DNA of 64,000 nt. Origin: an uncultured Rhodospirillales bacterium (GTDB lineage: Bacteria > Pseudomonadota > Alphaproteobacteria > ATCC43930 > CGMCC-115725). The stretch lies in the NCBI GenBank assembly GCA_903822185.1, contig CAIJOA010000011.1, positions 434,001 through 498,000 of the forward strand, read 5' to 3'. This document shows positions 43,792 through 52,595 of the stretch, piece after piece; position 1 is the stretch's first letter; each line of letters opens with the position of its first letter. A program made the position numbers and the translations under genes. The notes under the pieces are model-generated. The model was not told where the DNA came from. It saw only the letters and a list, made by a program, of their open reading frames with translations, and made no database searches.

Positions 43792-44884
43792 GGTAGAACT
43801 CCGCGACCGTATCGACGACGTACTGCATTTCTTCCGGCGATAGATGCTGATCGCAGGGGAAGGTGATGATGTTGGTTGTATGCGCGTCGCTGACCGGGAA
43901 GTCGCCTTCCCTCAGTCCCAGATGCGCCAACGCCGGCTGGCGATAGATCGGCACCGGATAATGCACCTTCGCCTCGATGCCGCGATCGACGCAGAATTTC
44001 AGCAATTCGTCACGCCGTTCGGCAAAAACGATATAGAGATGATAGACGCAGCGCATATCGGACGGACGCGGCGGAATCCGGATCTGCTGCAGCTTGCTCA
44101 GATGATCGTCATAGAATTTCGCATTGGCGATGCGTTGATCGGAAATCTGTTTCGTCTTCGGGATGATCCAGTTACCGACGACGGCCTGGATCGTATCGAG
44201 ACGCGAATTATGGCCCATCAGCACGACGGTATCGCGATCGGCAAGACCGTGATTGCGCAGCAGGCGAAGCTTGTCCGCCAGGGCATCGTCGTCGGTGACA
44301 ATGACGCCACCGTCGGACCAGACATTGAGATTCTTCAGCGGATGCAGCGAAAAGCCGCCCGCATTGCCCCAAGTGCCGGCATTACGCCCGTCGAGCGCGC
44401 CAAGAATCGATTGGCACGCATCCTCGACCACGACAAGGTTGTGCTTCTTGGCGATCGGCATCAGCTTACGCATGTCGGTCATGTAGCCGGTGAAATGAAC
44501 CGGCATCAGCGCCTTGGTCTTCGGCGTAATCGCAGCTTCGAGCTTCGATACATCCATGCAGAAAGTATCGTCGCAATCGACGAAGACCGGCTTCGCACCG
44601 ACCGCGCAAATCGCACCGACCGTCGCGACAAACGTATTCGCCGCGGTAATGACCTCATCGCCTGGGCCGACGCCCAGCGCTTCGAGCGACAGCTTCAGTG
44701 AATCCGTTCCCGAATTCACACCGATGGCATGTTTCGTCCCGATAAGTTCGGCAAAGCGTCCTTCGAATTCCGTCAGCGGTTTGCCGAGGGTGAAGTCGCC
44801 CGTCGGGACGAACTCGCGCAGCTTTTGCCAGAGATCTTCGCAATCGTCGAATTGCTGCTTCAGGTAGGAATAACGAACCTTCAT
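43784..44884 (-). CDS. DegT/DnrJ/EryC1/StrS family sugar aminotransferase (B)
   Basis: The 366-residue paralogue has YLKQQFDDCEDLWQKL, HAIGVNSGTDSLKLSLEALG, VVVEDACQSILG and FSLHPLKNLNVWSDGG, with K184 as the PLP lysine. It is homologous to the downstream aminotransferase but far from identical. It begins 24 bp after the E1 beta gene. Two aminotransferases in one operon suggest a diamino sugar or two successive sugars, which is inference. Confidence 0.95.
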   Translation of the reverse strand: MKVRYSYLKQQFDDCEDLWQKLREFVPTGDFTLGKPLTEFEGRFAELIGTKHAIGVNSGTDSLKLSLEALGVGPGDEVITAANTFVATVGAICAVGAKPVFVDCDDTFCMDVSKLEAAITPKTKALMPVHFTGYMTDMRKLMPIAKKHNLVVVEDACQSILGALDGRNAGTWGNAGGFSLHPLKNLNVWSDGGVIVTDDDALADKLRLLRNHGLADRDTVVLMGHNSRLDTIQAVVGNWIIPKTKQISDQRIANAKFYDDHLSKLQQIRIPPRPSDMRCVYHLYIVFAERRDELLKFCVDRGIEAKVHYPVPIYRQPALAHLGLREGDFPVSDAHTTNIITFPCDQHLSPEEMQYVVDTVAEFYRG

Positions 44885-44908
44885 AGAATGACCTTTCGCA
44901 CCGCGATC

Positions 44909-45991
44909 TTAGAACGGCCCTTTGAAGGCCGGATCGGGCTTATCGATGGGAACGCCCTGACGCACAGCGAGCACTTCCGTACAGGCCTTGTCCACCGCAT
45001 CAGGAGAGAGGCCGCAAAGGCGGCCGATATGCTTCACGATATCCGTCGAATCCGGATAATAGACTTCGGCAAGCGGCAGGCTGGACGGCGTCGGATGATC
45101 CGGCAACCCGACCCGCGCCGGGGGCAATTTCAAAGCATCGAACGCCTGCTCGACGACGTTGGCGACGATTTCGGCTCCGATTCCGAATTGCTTCCAGCCG
45201 GTGTCGCAGACAACGAGCCGTCCGGTCTTGCGGATTGAAGCGAGGATCGGCGTCATATCGAGCGGCCGCAGCACGCGCAGATCGATCACCTCGATCGAGC
45301 AGCCGACATGCTCCAGCGCGGTCGCCGCACGCAAGGCTTCGAGCACCATGTAGGAACTGGCGACGACAGTCGCGCGATCACCCGATTTGACGACCTTCGG
45401 GCCGTCGAGCGGCGACAGATAAGGACCTTCCGGCACATGGCCGTTGACGTAATGCAGCCAGCGATGTTCCAGCACCATCACCGGATTATCATCCGCGATG
45501 GCCGCGTGCATCATGCCTTTGAACTCGTAAGGCGTCGAAGGCATTACGACTTTGAGGCCCGGGATATAGGCGAACAGCGTCTCGAGGCTTTGCGAATGCT
45601 GCGGCCCCTGCCCCCAGCCGCGCCCGATGATCATGCGCACGGTCAAGGGAACGCGATGCTTGCCGCCGGTGACGTAATGGCTCTTGGCTGCCGTGTTGAA
45701 CAATTGCTCGAGGCAAAGCAGCGCAAAATCGACGCGTTGATGCGTCATGATCGGCCGCTGCCCCATCAAGGCCGAGCCGATGGCGATACCGGTCAGACCA
45801 TTTTCGGCAACCGGCATCTCGACCACGCGATCGGGACCGAATTCTTCGATGAGACCTTTGGTCGTGCCGAAGATTCCGCCGGGATCGGCAACGCCTTCAC
45901 CCATGAGATAGGTTTCAGGGCGATCGCGCAGTGCCTCGCCCAAAGCCTCGCGAATGGCCTGGGCCGCCGTGATGATCCGTTCAGAGGGCAT
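44909..45991 (-). CDS. Thiamine-diphosphate-dependent dehydrogenase E1, beta subunit
   Basis: With the ATG at 45991 the protein has 360 residues. It has the transketolase-like pyrimidine domain and C-terminal domain of 2-oxoacid dehydrogenase E1 beta: ITAAQAIREALGEALRD, PVAENGLTGIAIGSALMG, MIIGRGWGQGPQHSQSLE and VIDLRVLRPLDMTPILASI. It overlaps the alpha gene by 11 bp. In normal complexes E1 hands the acyl group to an E2; no E2 or E3 gene is present here, so the enzyme may do carboligation or decarboxylation on a sugar or 2-oxoacid instead. Confidence 0.93.
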   Translation of the reverse strand: MPSERIITAAQAIREALGEALRDRPETYLMGEGVADPGGIFGTTKGLIEEFGPDRVVEMPVAENGLTGIAIGSALMGQRPIMTHQRVDFALLCLEQLFNTAAKSHYVTGGKHRVPLTVRMIIGRGWGQGPQHSQSLETLFAYIPGLKVVMPSTPYEFKGMMHAAIADDNPVMVLEHRWLHYVNGHVPEGPYLSPLDGPKVVKSGDRATVVASSYMVLEALRAATALEHVGCSIEVIDLRVLRPLDMTPILASIRKTGRLVVCDTGWKQFGIGAEIVANVVEQAFDALKLPPARVGLPDHPTPSSLPLAEVYYPDSTDIVKHIGRLCGLSPDAVDKACTEVLAVRQGVPIDKPDPAFKGPF

Positions 45992-46988
45992 AGAGATTAT
46001 CGGCAGCTGTGGCGATTGAAGGGAACGGCGCGGCTTCGGCAAAGGCAAAAGCTTCCGTGATTTCTGCGGTGATCTCGTTGGCCATAGCTTGCCGCTCGGC
46101 CGCGTCGAGCGCGCCTTTGCCTTCGAGCCGCAGGATCAAACTCTCGATCGGATCGCGGCCCTTCCAGTCTTCGAATTCCGCGACCGTGCGATAGCCGAGC
46201 GTATTATCGAAGTTAGGGCCGCAATGCTCGCGCCAGCGATACGTGTCCGCCAGCATGAAGCACGCGCCGGCGCCGCTGCGGGCATGCGCGACCAATTCCG
46301 TCGCGGCACGATAGACGCCGAGCGCATCGTTGCCATCGACCTCGACCGTATGCAAGCCGTGCGCCCGTCCCAGTTCGCTGATCGGCCGATCCGGCTGACG
46401 ATCGCGAAGCGGGGTATAGACCGAATAAAGATTATTCTCGCAGACGAAGATCGCCGGCAGCTTGCGCACCGCCGCGAAATTCGCGCTTTCGTGAAAGACG
46501 CCTTCCTCGACAGAGGCATCGCCGAGATAAATCACCGCGACATTGTCTTCGCCGCGCTGCTTCATTGCCATCGCCGCGCCGACCCCGACCGGAATTGAAG
46601 CCGCGACAATAGGAAGGCTCAGCAGCATGCCGGCGTCGCGATCGAACAGGTGCATCGAGCCGCCGCGCCCGGCGCAGCAACCCGCCTCGCGCCCCATCAT
46701 CTCGGCCAGCATGGCTTTCAGGTCGCCGCCCTTCGCCAGATAATGTGCGTGGCAACGATGGGTCGAGACCACCTGATCGGTCTTGCGCAAGGCCGCGGAA
46801 ATGCCGGCAGGAACGGCTTCCTGGCCAATCGACAGATGCACAGGGCAGCGCATCTTTTCTTCGCCATAGCGCGCAGCGATCTCTTCCTCGATCATGCGGA
46901 TACGCACCATCTCGCGATAGAGACTGACGCCGAGAACCGGATCGAAGGCTGCTTCGTCGCGGCTATGTGTCGTGGTTGTGTTCATCAA
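45981..46988 (-). CDS. Thiamine-diphosphate-dependent dehydrogenase E1, alpha subunit
   Basis: The 335-residue protein has HLSIGQEAVPAGISAALR, STHRCHAHYLAKGGDL and GRGGSMHLFDRD, followed by the cofactor motif GDASVEEG (G156, D157) ending in ENN (N185, N186). The usual GDG is GDA. Together with the beta subunit it would make an alpha2-beta2 E1 enzyme. It starts 10 bp after the SIS gene. The operon partners (sugar isomerase, kinase/nucleotidyltransferase, aminotransferases) suggest sugar chemistry, not central metabolism. Confidence 0.93.
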   Translation of the reverse strand: MMNTTTTHSRDEAAFDPVLGVSLYREMVRIRMIEEEIAARYGEEKMRCPVHLSIGQEAVPAGISAALRKTDQVVSTHRCHAHYLAKGGDLKAMLAEMMGREAGCCAGRGGSMHLFDRDAGMLLSLPIVAASIPVGVGAAMAMKQRGEDNVAVIYLGDASVEEGVFHESANFAAVRKLPAIFVCENNLYSVYTPLRDRQPDRPISELGRAHGLHTVEVDGNDALGVYRAATELVAHARSGAGACFMLADTYRWREHCGPNFDNTLGYRTVAEFEDWKGRDPIESLILRLEGKGALDAAERQAMANEITAEITEAFAFAEAAPFPSIATAADNLYAL

Positions 46989-46998
46989 AGACCGCCGA

Positions 46999-47610
46999 TC
47001 ACGAGGGCATCATCGCGGCGACCGGAAGATCGCCGGCGCGGCGCCATCCCATCGACATGTCGAGAACCGCGTGGCAAATCGCCAGATGCCCGATTTCGAC
47101 AAAACCGTAATGGCCATCCGGCAGCCAGAAATTGAGATCGCCCGTCTTGCGCAGCGGGTTCTCGGGTTTGAACCCCGACAAGGTAATCACATCGACGCCG
47201 ACACGACGCGCCACCGTAACGGCATTGAGGATGCTCGCCGAATTACCCGAACTCGATATCGCAAAAAGCAGATCGCCGGCACGCGCATGACGCTCAAGCT
47301 GCGCCGAGAAGACCTGATCGTAACCGAGATCGTTCGCGAGGCAGGTCAGAGTCGCGCCGTCATTGAAGCAGGTGGCAGAGAACCCGCCATTCTTGAGCCA
47401 ATCCGTCGCCATATGACTGGCAATGCCCGCGGAGCCGCCATTGCCAATGAACATGACGCGCGTACCGCGGGTTTTCGTCGCCAGAGCAAGCGTTACCGCG
47501 CGGGCGATACCGTCCTGGAGGTCGATTTCCTTGCCCGCGGCATCGCTAGCTTGCGTTGCCGCGCCAACCTTGCCGAGATGCTGGAAATATTCGCTGATAC
47601 TGGCGTCCAC
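46999..47610 (-). CDS. SIS-domain sugar-phosphate isomerase, GmhA-like
   Basis: The 203-residue protein begins at a GTG. It has the SIS core: TRVMFIGNGGSAGIASHMATDWLKN (first loop), AISSSGNSASILNAVTVARRVGVDVITLSG, and a C-terminal HLAICHAVLDM. This is close to phosphoheptose isomerase but not identical to the second SIS protein in the window (58562-59134). It may isomerise a ketose phosphate to feed the HldE-like protein encoded just upstream (21 bp). Substrate not proven. Confidence 0.88.
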   Translation of the reverse strand: MDASISEYFQHLGKVGAATQASDAAGKEIDLQDGIARAVTLALATKTRGTRVMFIGNGGSAGIASHMATDWLKNGGFSATCFNDGATLTCLANDLGYDQVFSAQLERHARAGDLLFAISSSGNSASILNAVTVARRVGVDVITLSGFKPENPLRKTGDLNFWLPDGHYGFVEIGHLAICHAVLDMSMGWRRAGDLPVAAMMPS

Positions 47611-47631
47611 TCTATGCCTCTCGCGACGGCC

Positions 47632-49191
47632 CTATTTTAACAAGGTCTGGATGTATTTGAGGACGCTGACTTTGTCCACAGCTTGACGATGGCCAACGAT
47701 ACCGATCTTGATCGAGCCGACCACGTTACCGATGAACCCAACCATCTCCATATCCTCGGCAACGGCGGCGAGCGGCGCCGTCACCGCCAGGAACGCATCG
47801 CCCGCACCCATCGTATCGACGATTCGGGTCGAGAACGCCGGAACACGATTCGTCCCCTGCTGCTTGTCGTAGGTAACGCACCCGTTACGGCCATGCGTCA
47901 AGATAAGACGATTGATATCCATCTTCGCATGCAGCAACTGACTCGCGACATCGGCCAGATCAGCATCCTTGTCCGCAACCGCCAGACGTGCCTCGGGCGC
48001 GTCGATGCAGATGTAATCGGCGCGCGGGTACTTATTGATCAGGTTGTAACCTTGATTGGCCGAATTGCTCTGCGCGTTGACGGCGACGAAGGGGCTATGT
48101 TCCAGCAGCGCGTGCCGGATACGGCGGGACAGCAGCCCATGCCCGAAATCGGTGACAATGACGACATCGAAATCCTTGGCGCGTTGGGCGATCTCTTCTT
48201 CGAACCGCTCCTCGAGCGCGAGCGGCAGCGGCGAATCGTCCATGACATAGACTTCGAACAGCTTGCGCATGAAATCCGATTCGACATAACGAACCTTGCG
48301 CAAGGTCGGCGCGTCGGGGCGATGTACGGCCCAAAGTTTCACGTTCGGGCGCAATGAATCGCGCACGAGCTGCTCGTGGCTATCGTGCTCGCCAAAGGAG
48401 GTAAAGATTTCGACTTCTTTGCAGAAGTTGGCGACATGATTGGCCGCCGCCACGACGCCGCCGGCAAAGACTTCACGGCCGCGATAATGTGTCGCCAGGA
48501 CGAATTCCTTCGGCGGCTTGCCCAACGGCGACACGTAATTGTACTCGTCGATGATCGTCTCACCGACCAGCAGCACGCGCAGATCGCCGATACGTTCGAG
48601 CAGTTCCGGCAGCTTCGTGAAAAACGAACGCTGACGCGCGCTATCGAGATAAGCGCGCAGCTTCGGATCGCCGACATCGATATGCTGGTTGATCAGCGAG
48701 GACGAGCTGAAGGTGATGTCGTCGGTAAAATGAATCCGGCCGCCATAGGATTCGACGGCGTCCTGTTCTTCGAGAATCTTGCCGGTGACGTCCTGCGCCG
48801 CGTCCTTGTACTCGATACCTTTTACATAGACATCCGGCTTCACCGCCTCGATCACGTTGACCGCGGTCGGTGCATTATTGACGGCGACCCCGGCAACGCA
48901 TCCAAGCGCCCCAAGCATCTCCGCCCGAAGAAGATCGGTGAAGACGGGACGCGACGGCCCTTTATTCACGAACCGGTCTGCCGTCACGGTCACAAAAAGC
49001 GTATCGCCCTGAAGCTTGGCCTCTTCGAGGTAACGCACATGCCCCAAATGCAGCAAATCGAACGCACCGTGCGCCAGCACGACGCGGCGACCAGCCGCAC
49101 GCTCGTCTTCCGCAAATGCCGCCAACTCGCTCAAAGTCTTTATCTTCGCGCGCGCGTGCGGATTTCCTGCGGCAACACCTTCTTCGACCAT
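47632..49191 (-). CDS. HldE-like bifunctional protein with swapped domains (nucleotidyltransferase then PfkB kinase)
   Basis: The start is uncertain; I use the ATG at 49191 (519 residues), though frames open from 49251 and 49290. Residues about 35-170 are a cytidylyltransferase-type domain, with AHGAFDLLHLGHVRYLEEA (HxGH at H48-H51) and FVNKGPSRPVFTDLLRAEM. Residues about 205-519 are a PfkB-family kinase with VFAGGVVAAANHVANF and IVDTMGAGDAF (GAGD at 462-465). E. coli HldE has the kinase first. It is the first gene of the minus-strand operon and should make a nucleotide-activated sugar from a sugar phosphate. Confidence 0.9.
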   Translation of the reverse strand: MVEEGVAAGNPHARAKIKTLSELAAFAEDERAAGRRVVLAHGAFDLLHLGHVRYLEEAKLQGDTLFVTVTADRFVNKGPSRPVFTDLLRAEMLGALGCVAGVAVNNAPTAVNVIEAVKPDVYVKGIEYKDAAQDVTGKILEEQDAVESYGGRIHFTDDITFSSSSLINQHIDVGDPKLRAYLDSARQRSFFTKLPELLERIGDLRVLLVGETIIDEYNYVSPLGKPPKEFVLATHYRGREVFAGGVVAAANHVANFCKEVEIFTSFGEHDSHEQLVRDSLRPNVKLWAVHRPDAPTLRKVRYVESDFMRKLFEVYVMDDSPLPLALEERFEEEIAQRAKDFDVVIVTDFGHGLLSRRIRHALLEHSPFVAVNAQSNSANQGYNLINKYPRADYICIDAPEARLAVADKDADLADVASQLLHAKMDINRLILTHGRNGCVTYDKQQGTNRVPAFSTRIVDTMGAGDAFLAVTAPLAAVAEDMEMVGFIGNVVGSIKIGIVGHRQAVDKVSVLKYIQTLLK

Positions 49192-49393
49192 CGACCGTCC
49201 ATCATCGTAGCGGGCATCCGGAGAGCGCCTCTTTCGGTCGCGCCCGTCCATATCGGATAATGGGACCAATCTACCTGCCTTGCCGATCACATGCCAACCC
49301 GGTAAGGCTGATCACAATGATGACGCGTACGGACGCCGCTCTTCCTGGGCAAATTCTGATCGACATTGCTCCGATCCCGCGTCGCCGCTTCCG

Positions 49394-49915
49394 ATGAGCA
49401 GCGTCTTCCTCGCCGCCGGCCTTTTCTTCTTCGCGTTCGCCTTCCACGTCGCGCTTTGGCGAGTCGCGCGGCCACGGGCCACCGGCCAGGTCCTGATTCT
49501 CCTACTGGTGGCATGCATCTGCGGTGGCGCGTGTCTGCTCGCCGCATGCGAGGCGTTCTTGCCCGAATTGACGACCTTACTGCCGCCGAGATTGAGCGAT
49601 TGGGTACAGGCCGTCGTCACGGCGCTCGCCGTTGCTTGCGTCTATGTGATGAATTATCCCGCCGTCGAGGTCGAGAGTCCGACGTTGGTGATGATCGATC
49701 TGGTCGCAAAAGCGGAACCCAACGGGTTGACGCGCGACGATCTCTATCAAGCCATTGGTGATGATTTTCTCGTGATGCCCCGCATCGTGGATCTCTTGGA
49801 CGAGCGCCTTGCGATCGAGGCGGAAGGCCAATGCCGGCTGACCGCCAAAGGCATTCGCCTCGCACGGATATTCACCGGTTGGCGGCACCTGCTGCGCGCC
49901 GGCATTGGGGGATGA
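49394..49915 (+). CDS. Three-helix membrane protein with C-terminal winged-helix-like domain (copy 1)
   Basis: The 173-residue protein has membrane helices at about residues 3-20, 31-52 and 70-88. The soluble part (about 95-165) reads LTRDDLYQAIGDDFLVMPRI, then VDLLDERLAIEAEGQCRLTAKG, which has the helix-helix-wing shape of wHTH proteins. The next gene encodes a smaller protein with the same plan. Neither is recognised as a named family. It starts just after the divergent HldE-like gene and near the gmd-fcl genes, so a regulatory or polymer-export role could be imagined, but nothing in sequence proves it. Confidence 0.75.
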   Translation: MSSVFLAAGLFFFAFAFHVALWRVARPRATGQVLILLLVACICGGACLLAACEAFLPELTTLLPPRLSDWVQAVVTALAVACVYVMNYPAVEVESPTLVMIDLVAKAEPNGLTRDDLYQAIGDDFLVMPRIVDLLDERLAIEAEGQCRLTAKGIRLARIFTGWRHLLRAGIGG

Positions 49916-49919
49916 AATC

Positions 49920-50408
49920 ATGAACGGTTTTGCCTGGCTGCTGGTAACAGCCGGCGCGTCCGCCGCCAACATGATCTGCCACGTCTTGTGGTTTCGCGCT
50001 TTCCCGGCCGGCGGGATGTTTCGGGCGATGCTGGCTGGACTGATCGGCGGATCGATCGCCCTCGTCATCCTATCCGCGGTTTTTATCGACCAATCGGCTT
50101 GGTGGCATTTGCTCAACCTCGTCATCTATGGCTGCTTCAGCAATGCCTATTTCCACTGGAACAACATGGGGGAAACCGCACGGCGCGTTAGGCTGATGAT
50201 CGAACTGCTGGCCGCGCCCACGGGGCTCACCCGGGCCGAACTTATTAACCGTTACGGTAGCCGTGAAATCATCGATCGCCGGATCGGCCGCATGCTGGAA
50301 TCCCGTCAAATTCGGGAAGTCGGCTCTCGTCTTCGACTCGGCAATGCCTCATTTTTGGCCATGGCCCGGATCGTCGGATTGTTTAAGCGTTTGCTGGGCA
50401 CCGCTTAA
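49920..50408 (+). CDS. Three-helix membrane protein with C-terminal winged-helix-like domain (copy 2)
   Basis: The 162-residue protein starts 4 bp after its neighbour at the ATG at 49920. Its helices are at about 4-22, 32-52 and 60-78, and its C-terminal part has LTRAELINRYGSREIIDRRI and GRMLESRQIREVG, matching the neighbour in order and spacing. The first helices share 'HV-W-R' text. The pair is therefore a diverged tandem duplication. No known function. Both have short cytoplasmic wHTH-like parts without signal-receiver domains. Confidence 0.75.
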   Translation: MNGFAWLLVTAGASAANMICHVLWFRAFPAGGMFRAMLAGLIGGSIALVILSAVFIDQSAWWHLLNLVIYGCFSNAYFHWNNMGETARRVRLMIELLAAPTGLTRAELINRYGSREIIDRRIGRMLESRQIREVGSRLRLGNASFLAMARIVGLFKRLLGTA

Positions 50409-50514
50409 GCCGCAAATCCTCAATATCGCTGGCAAAATCCCGGAATTTTCGTTACTTCCTGAGATAGATTTTCGCCGTCGCGATCTGTCGGCAAACGTGC
50501 ATTAGGAAACTCTT

Positions 50515-51573
50515 ATGACGAAGACGGCACTGATCACCGGGGTGACGGGACAGGACGGGTCGTATCTGTCGGAGTTTTTACTGGCGAAGGGCTACGCGGT
50601 GCACGGGATGGTGCGGCGGGCGAGCCTCTTCAACACGGACCGGATCGATCACCTGTACCATGACCCGCATGTGACCGGCGCGAACCTGTCGCTGCATTAC
50701 GGCGACCTGACCGACGGCACGGGCCTGCGGCGGGTGATCGAGGCGGTGCAGCCGGACGAGGTCTATAACCTCGGCGCGCAGAGCCATGTGAAGGTCTCGT
50801 TCGACGCCCCGGAATACACCGGCGACGTCGTCGGGCTGGGCACGCTGCGGCTTCTCGAAACCCTGCGCGACCATGTCGCCCATGGCGGCAAAAAGGTGCG
50901 CTTCTACCAGGCCGGCTCGTCCGAGATGTACGGCGCCGCCCCGGCGCCGCAGAGCGAGAAGACGCCGTTTTATCCGCGCAGCCCCTACGCCGTCAGCAAG
51001 GTCGCGGCGCATTGGTACGCGATCAACTATCGCGAGGCCTATGGCCTCTTCATCTGCAACGGCATCCTCTTCAATCATGAGAGTCCGCGCCGTGGCGAGA
51101 CCTTCGTCACCCGCAAGGTGACCCGCGCCGTCGGCCGCATCAAAGAGGGGCTGCAGGAGAAACTGTTTCTCGGCAACCTCGATTCCAAGCGCGACTGGGG
51201 CTTTGCCGGCGATTATGTCGAGGCGATGTGGGCGATGCTGCAGCAGGATCAGCCGGACGATTACGTCATCGCCACCGGTAAATCCTATTCCGTGCGCGAG
51301 ATGGTCGAGGTTGCCTTCGCCGAGGTCGGGCTCGACTGGCAAAAATACGTCGCCTTCGACGAGCGCTATCTGCGCCCGACCGAGGTCGATGTCCTGCAGG
51401 GCGATTCGACCAAGGCGCAGCAGCGGCTGAACTGGAAGCCCCGGATGGGCTTCAAGGAACTGGTCGCCAAGATGGTTGCGCACGACCTCGACCTTGCCCG
51501 CCAGGAGAAGACCCTGCAGCAAGCCGGGTTCAAGACACCCGCCCGCGGCGCTGCCGCCTCCAACCAGGCCTAA
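50515..51573 (+). CDS. gmd: GDP-mannose 4,6-dehydratase
   Basis: The 352-residue enzyme is a textbook Gmd: [23 protein letters not shown] (NADP motif), [27 protein letters not shown], and the catalytic YAVSK (Y158, K162). It converts GDP-mannose to GDP-4-keto-6-deoxymannose. AGGAA seven bases upstream is a good RBS. The gmd-fcl pair uses GC-ending codons more heavily than its flanks, as judged by eye, which suggests separate origin. The next gene fcl follows at 4 bp. Confidence 0.98.
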   Translation: MTKTALITGVTGQDGSYLSEFLLAKGYAVHGMVRRASLFNTDRIDHLYHDPHVTGANLSLHYGDLTDGTGLRRVIEAVQPDEVYNLGAQSHVKVSFDAPEYTGDVVGLGTLRLLETLRDHVAHGGKKVRFYQAGSSEMYGAAPAPQSEKTPFYPRSPYAVSKVAAHWYAINYREAYGLFICNGILFNHESPRRGETFVTRKVTRAVGRIKEGLQEKLFLGNLDSKRDWGFAGDYVEAMWAMLQQDQPDDYVIATGKSYSVREMVEVAFAEVGLDWQKYVAFDERYLRPTEVDVLQGDSTKAQQRLNWKPRMGFKELVAKMVAHDLDLARQEKTLQQAGFKTPARGAAASNQA

Positions 51574-51577
51574 ATCG

Positions 51578-52534
51578 GTGCTTCCCGTCGTCTTCCCGCT
51601 CGCCGGGCAACGCGTCTATGTCGCGGGCCATCGCGGCATGGTCGGCGGGGCGCTGGTGCGGCGGCTGGAACAGACCGGCTGCACCATCCTGACCTCGACC
51701 CATGCCGAGCTCGACCTGACCCGTCAGGCCGAGACCGAGGCCTGGATGGCGGCGAAGAAGCCCGACGCGGTGTTCGTCGCCGCCGCGACGGTCGGCGGCA
51801 TCCTCGCCAACGACACCCGCCCGGGCGAGTTCCTCTACGACAACATGATGATCGAGGCGAACCTGATCGAGGCCGCCCGCCGGGTCGGGGTGAAGAAGCT
51901 TTTGTTCCTCGGCTCGTCCTGCATCTATCCGCGGCTCGCACCGCAGCCGATGACCGAGGAGGCACTGCTCACCGGCGCGCTCGAGCCGACCAACCAATGG
52001 TACGCCATCGCCAAGATCGCCGGCCTCAAGCTCTGCGCCGCCTACCGGCGACAATATGGCTGTGACTTCATCTCGGCGCAGCCGACCAATCTCTACGGCC
52101 CCGGCGACACCTACGACCTTCAGGCCAGCCACGTCATCCCGGCGCTGATCGCCAAGATGGACCGGGCAAAAACCACCAACGCCGCCGAGGTCGAGATCTG
52201 GGGCACCGGCACGCCCAAGCGCGAGTTCCTCCATGTCGATGACCTGGCCGACGCGCTGGTCTTCCTGATGGAGCGCTATTCCGAGGAATCCCACGTCAAT
52301 GTGGGCTGGGGCGAGGATCTGACCATCGCCGAGGTCGCGGCCACCATCGCCGACGTCGTCGGCTTCAAGGGCGCCCTACGCTACGCCACCGAAAAGCCCG
52401 ACGGCGCCCCGCAAAAGCTTCTCGATACCGCCAAGCTTCAAGGCCTAGGGTGGAAACCGAACATCCGACTCCGCCAAGGACTCGCCGACGCTTACCGCTG
52501 GTTCAAAGAGAATCAAGCAGAACCAAATACTTAG
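51578..52534 (+). CDS. fcl: GDP-L-fucose synthase
   Basis: A GTG start at 51578 gives 318 residues. The NADP motif VYVAGHRGMVGGALVRRLE, PDAVFVAAATVGGI, FLGSSCIYP and the catalytic YAIAKIAGLKLC are complete. The enzyme epimerises and reduces GDP-4-keto-6-deoxymannose to GDP-L-fucose in the cytoplasm. A much earlier ATG lies inside gmd. Same base composition as gmd, so they probably moved together. Confidence 0.97.
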   Translation: MLPVVFPLAGQRVYVAGHRGMVGGALVRRLEQTGCTILTSTHAELDLTRQAETEAWMAAKKPDAVFVAAATVGGILANDTRPGEFLYDNMMIEANLIEAARRVGVKKLLFLGSSCIYPRLAPQPMTEEALLTGALEPTNQWYAIAKIAGLKLCAAYRRQYGCDFISAQPTNLYGPGDTYDLQASHVIPALIAKMDRAKTTNAAEVEIWGTGTPKREFLHVDDLADALVFLMERYSEESHVNVGWGEDLTIAEVAATIADVVGFKGALRYATEKPDGAPQKLLDTAKLQGLGWKPNIRLRQGLADAYRWFKENQAEPNT

Positions 52535-52595
52535 CTGCCACGGCGCGACGTATTGCGCCTTGACGTGGGCCACGCCTGGGAGGCAAGTTAGGGGT

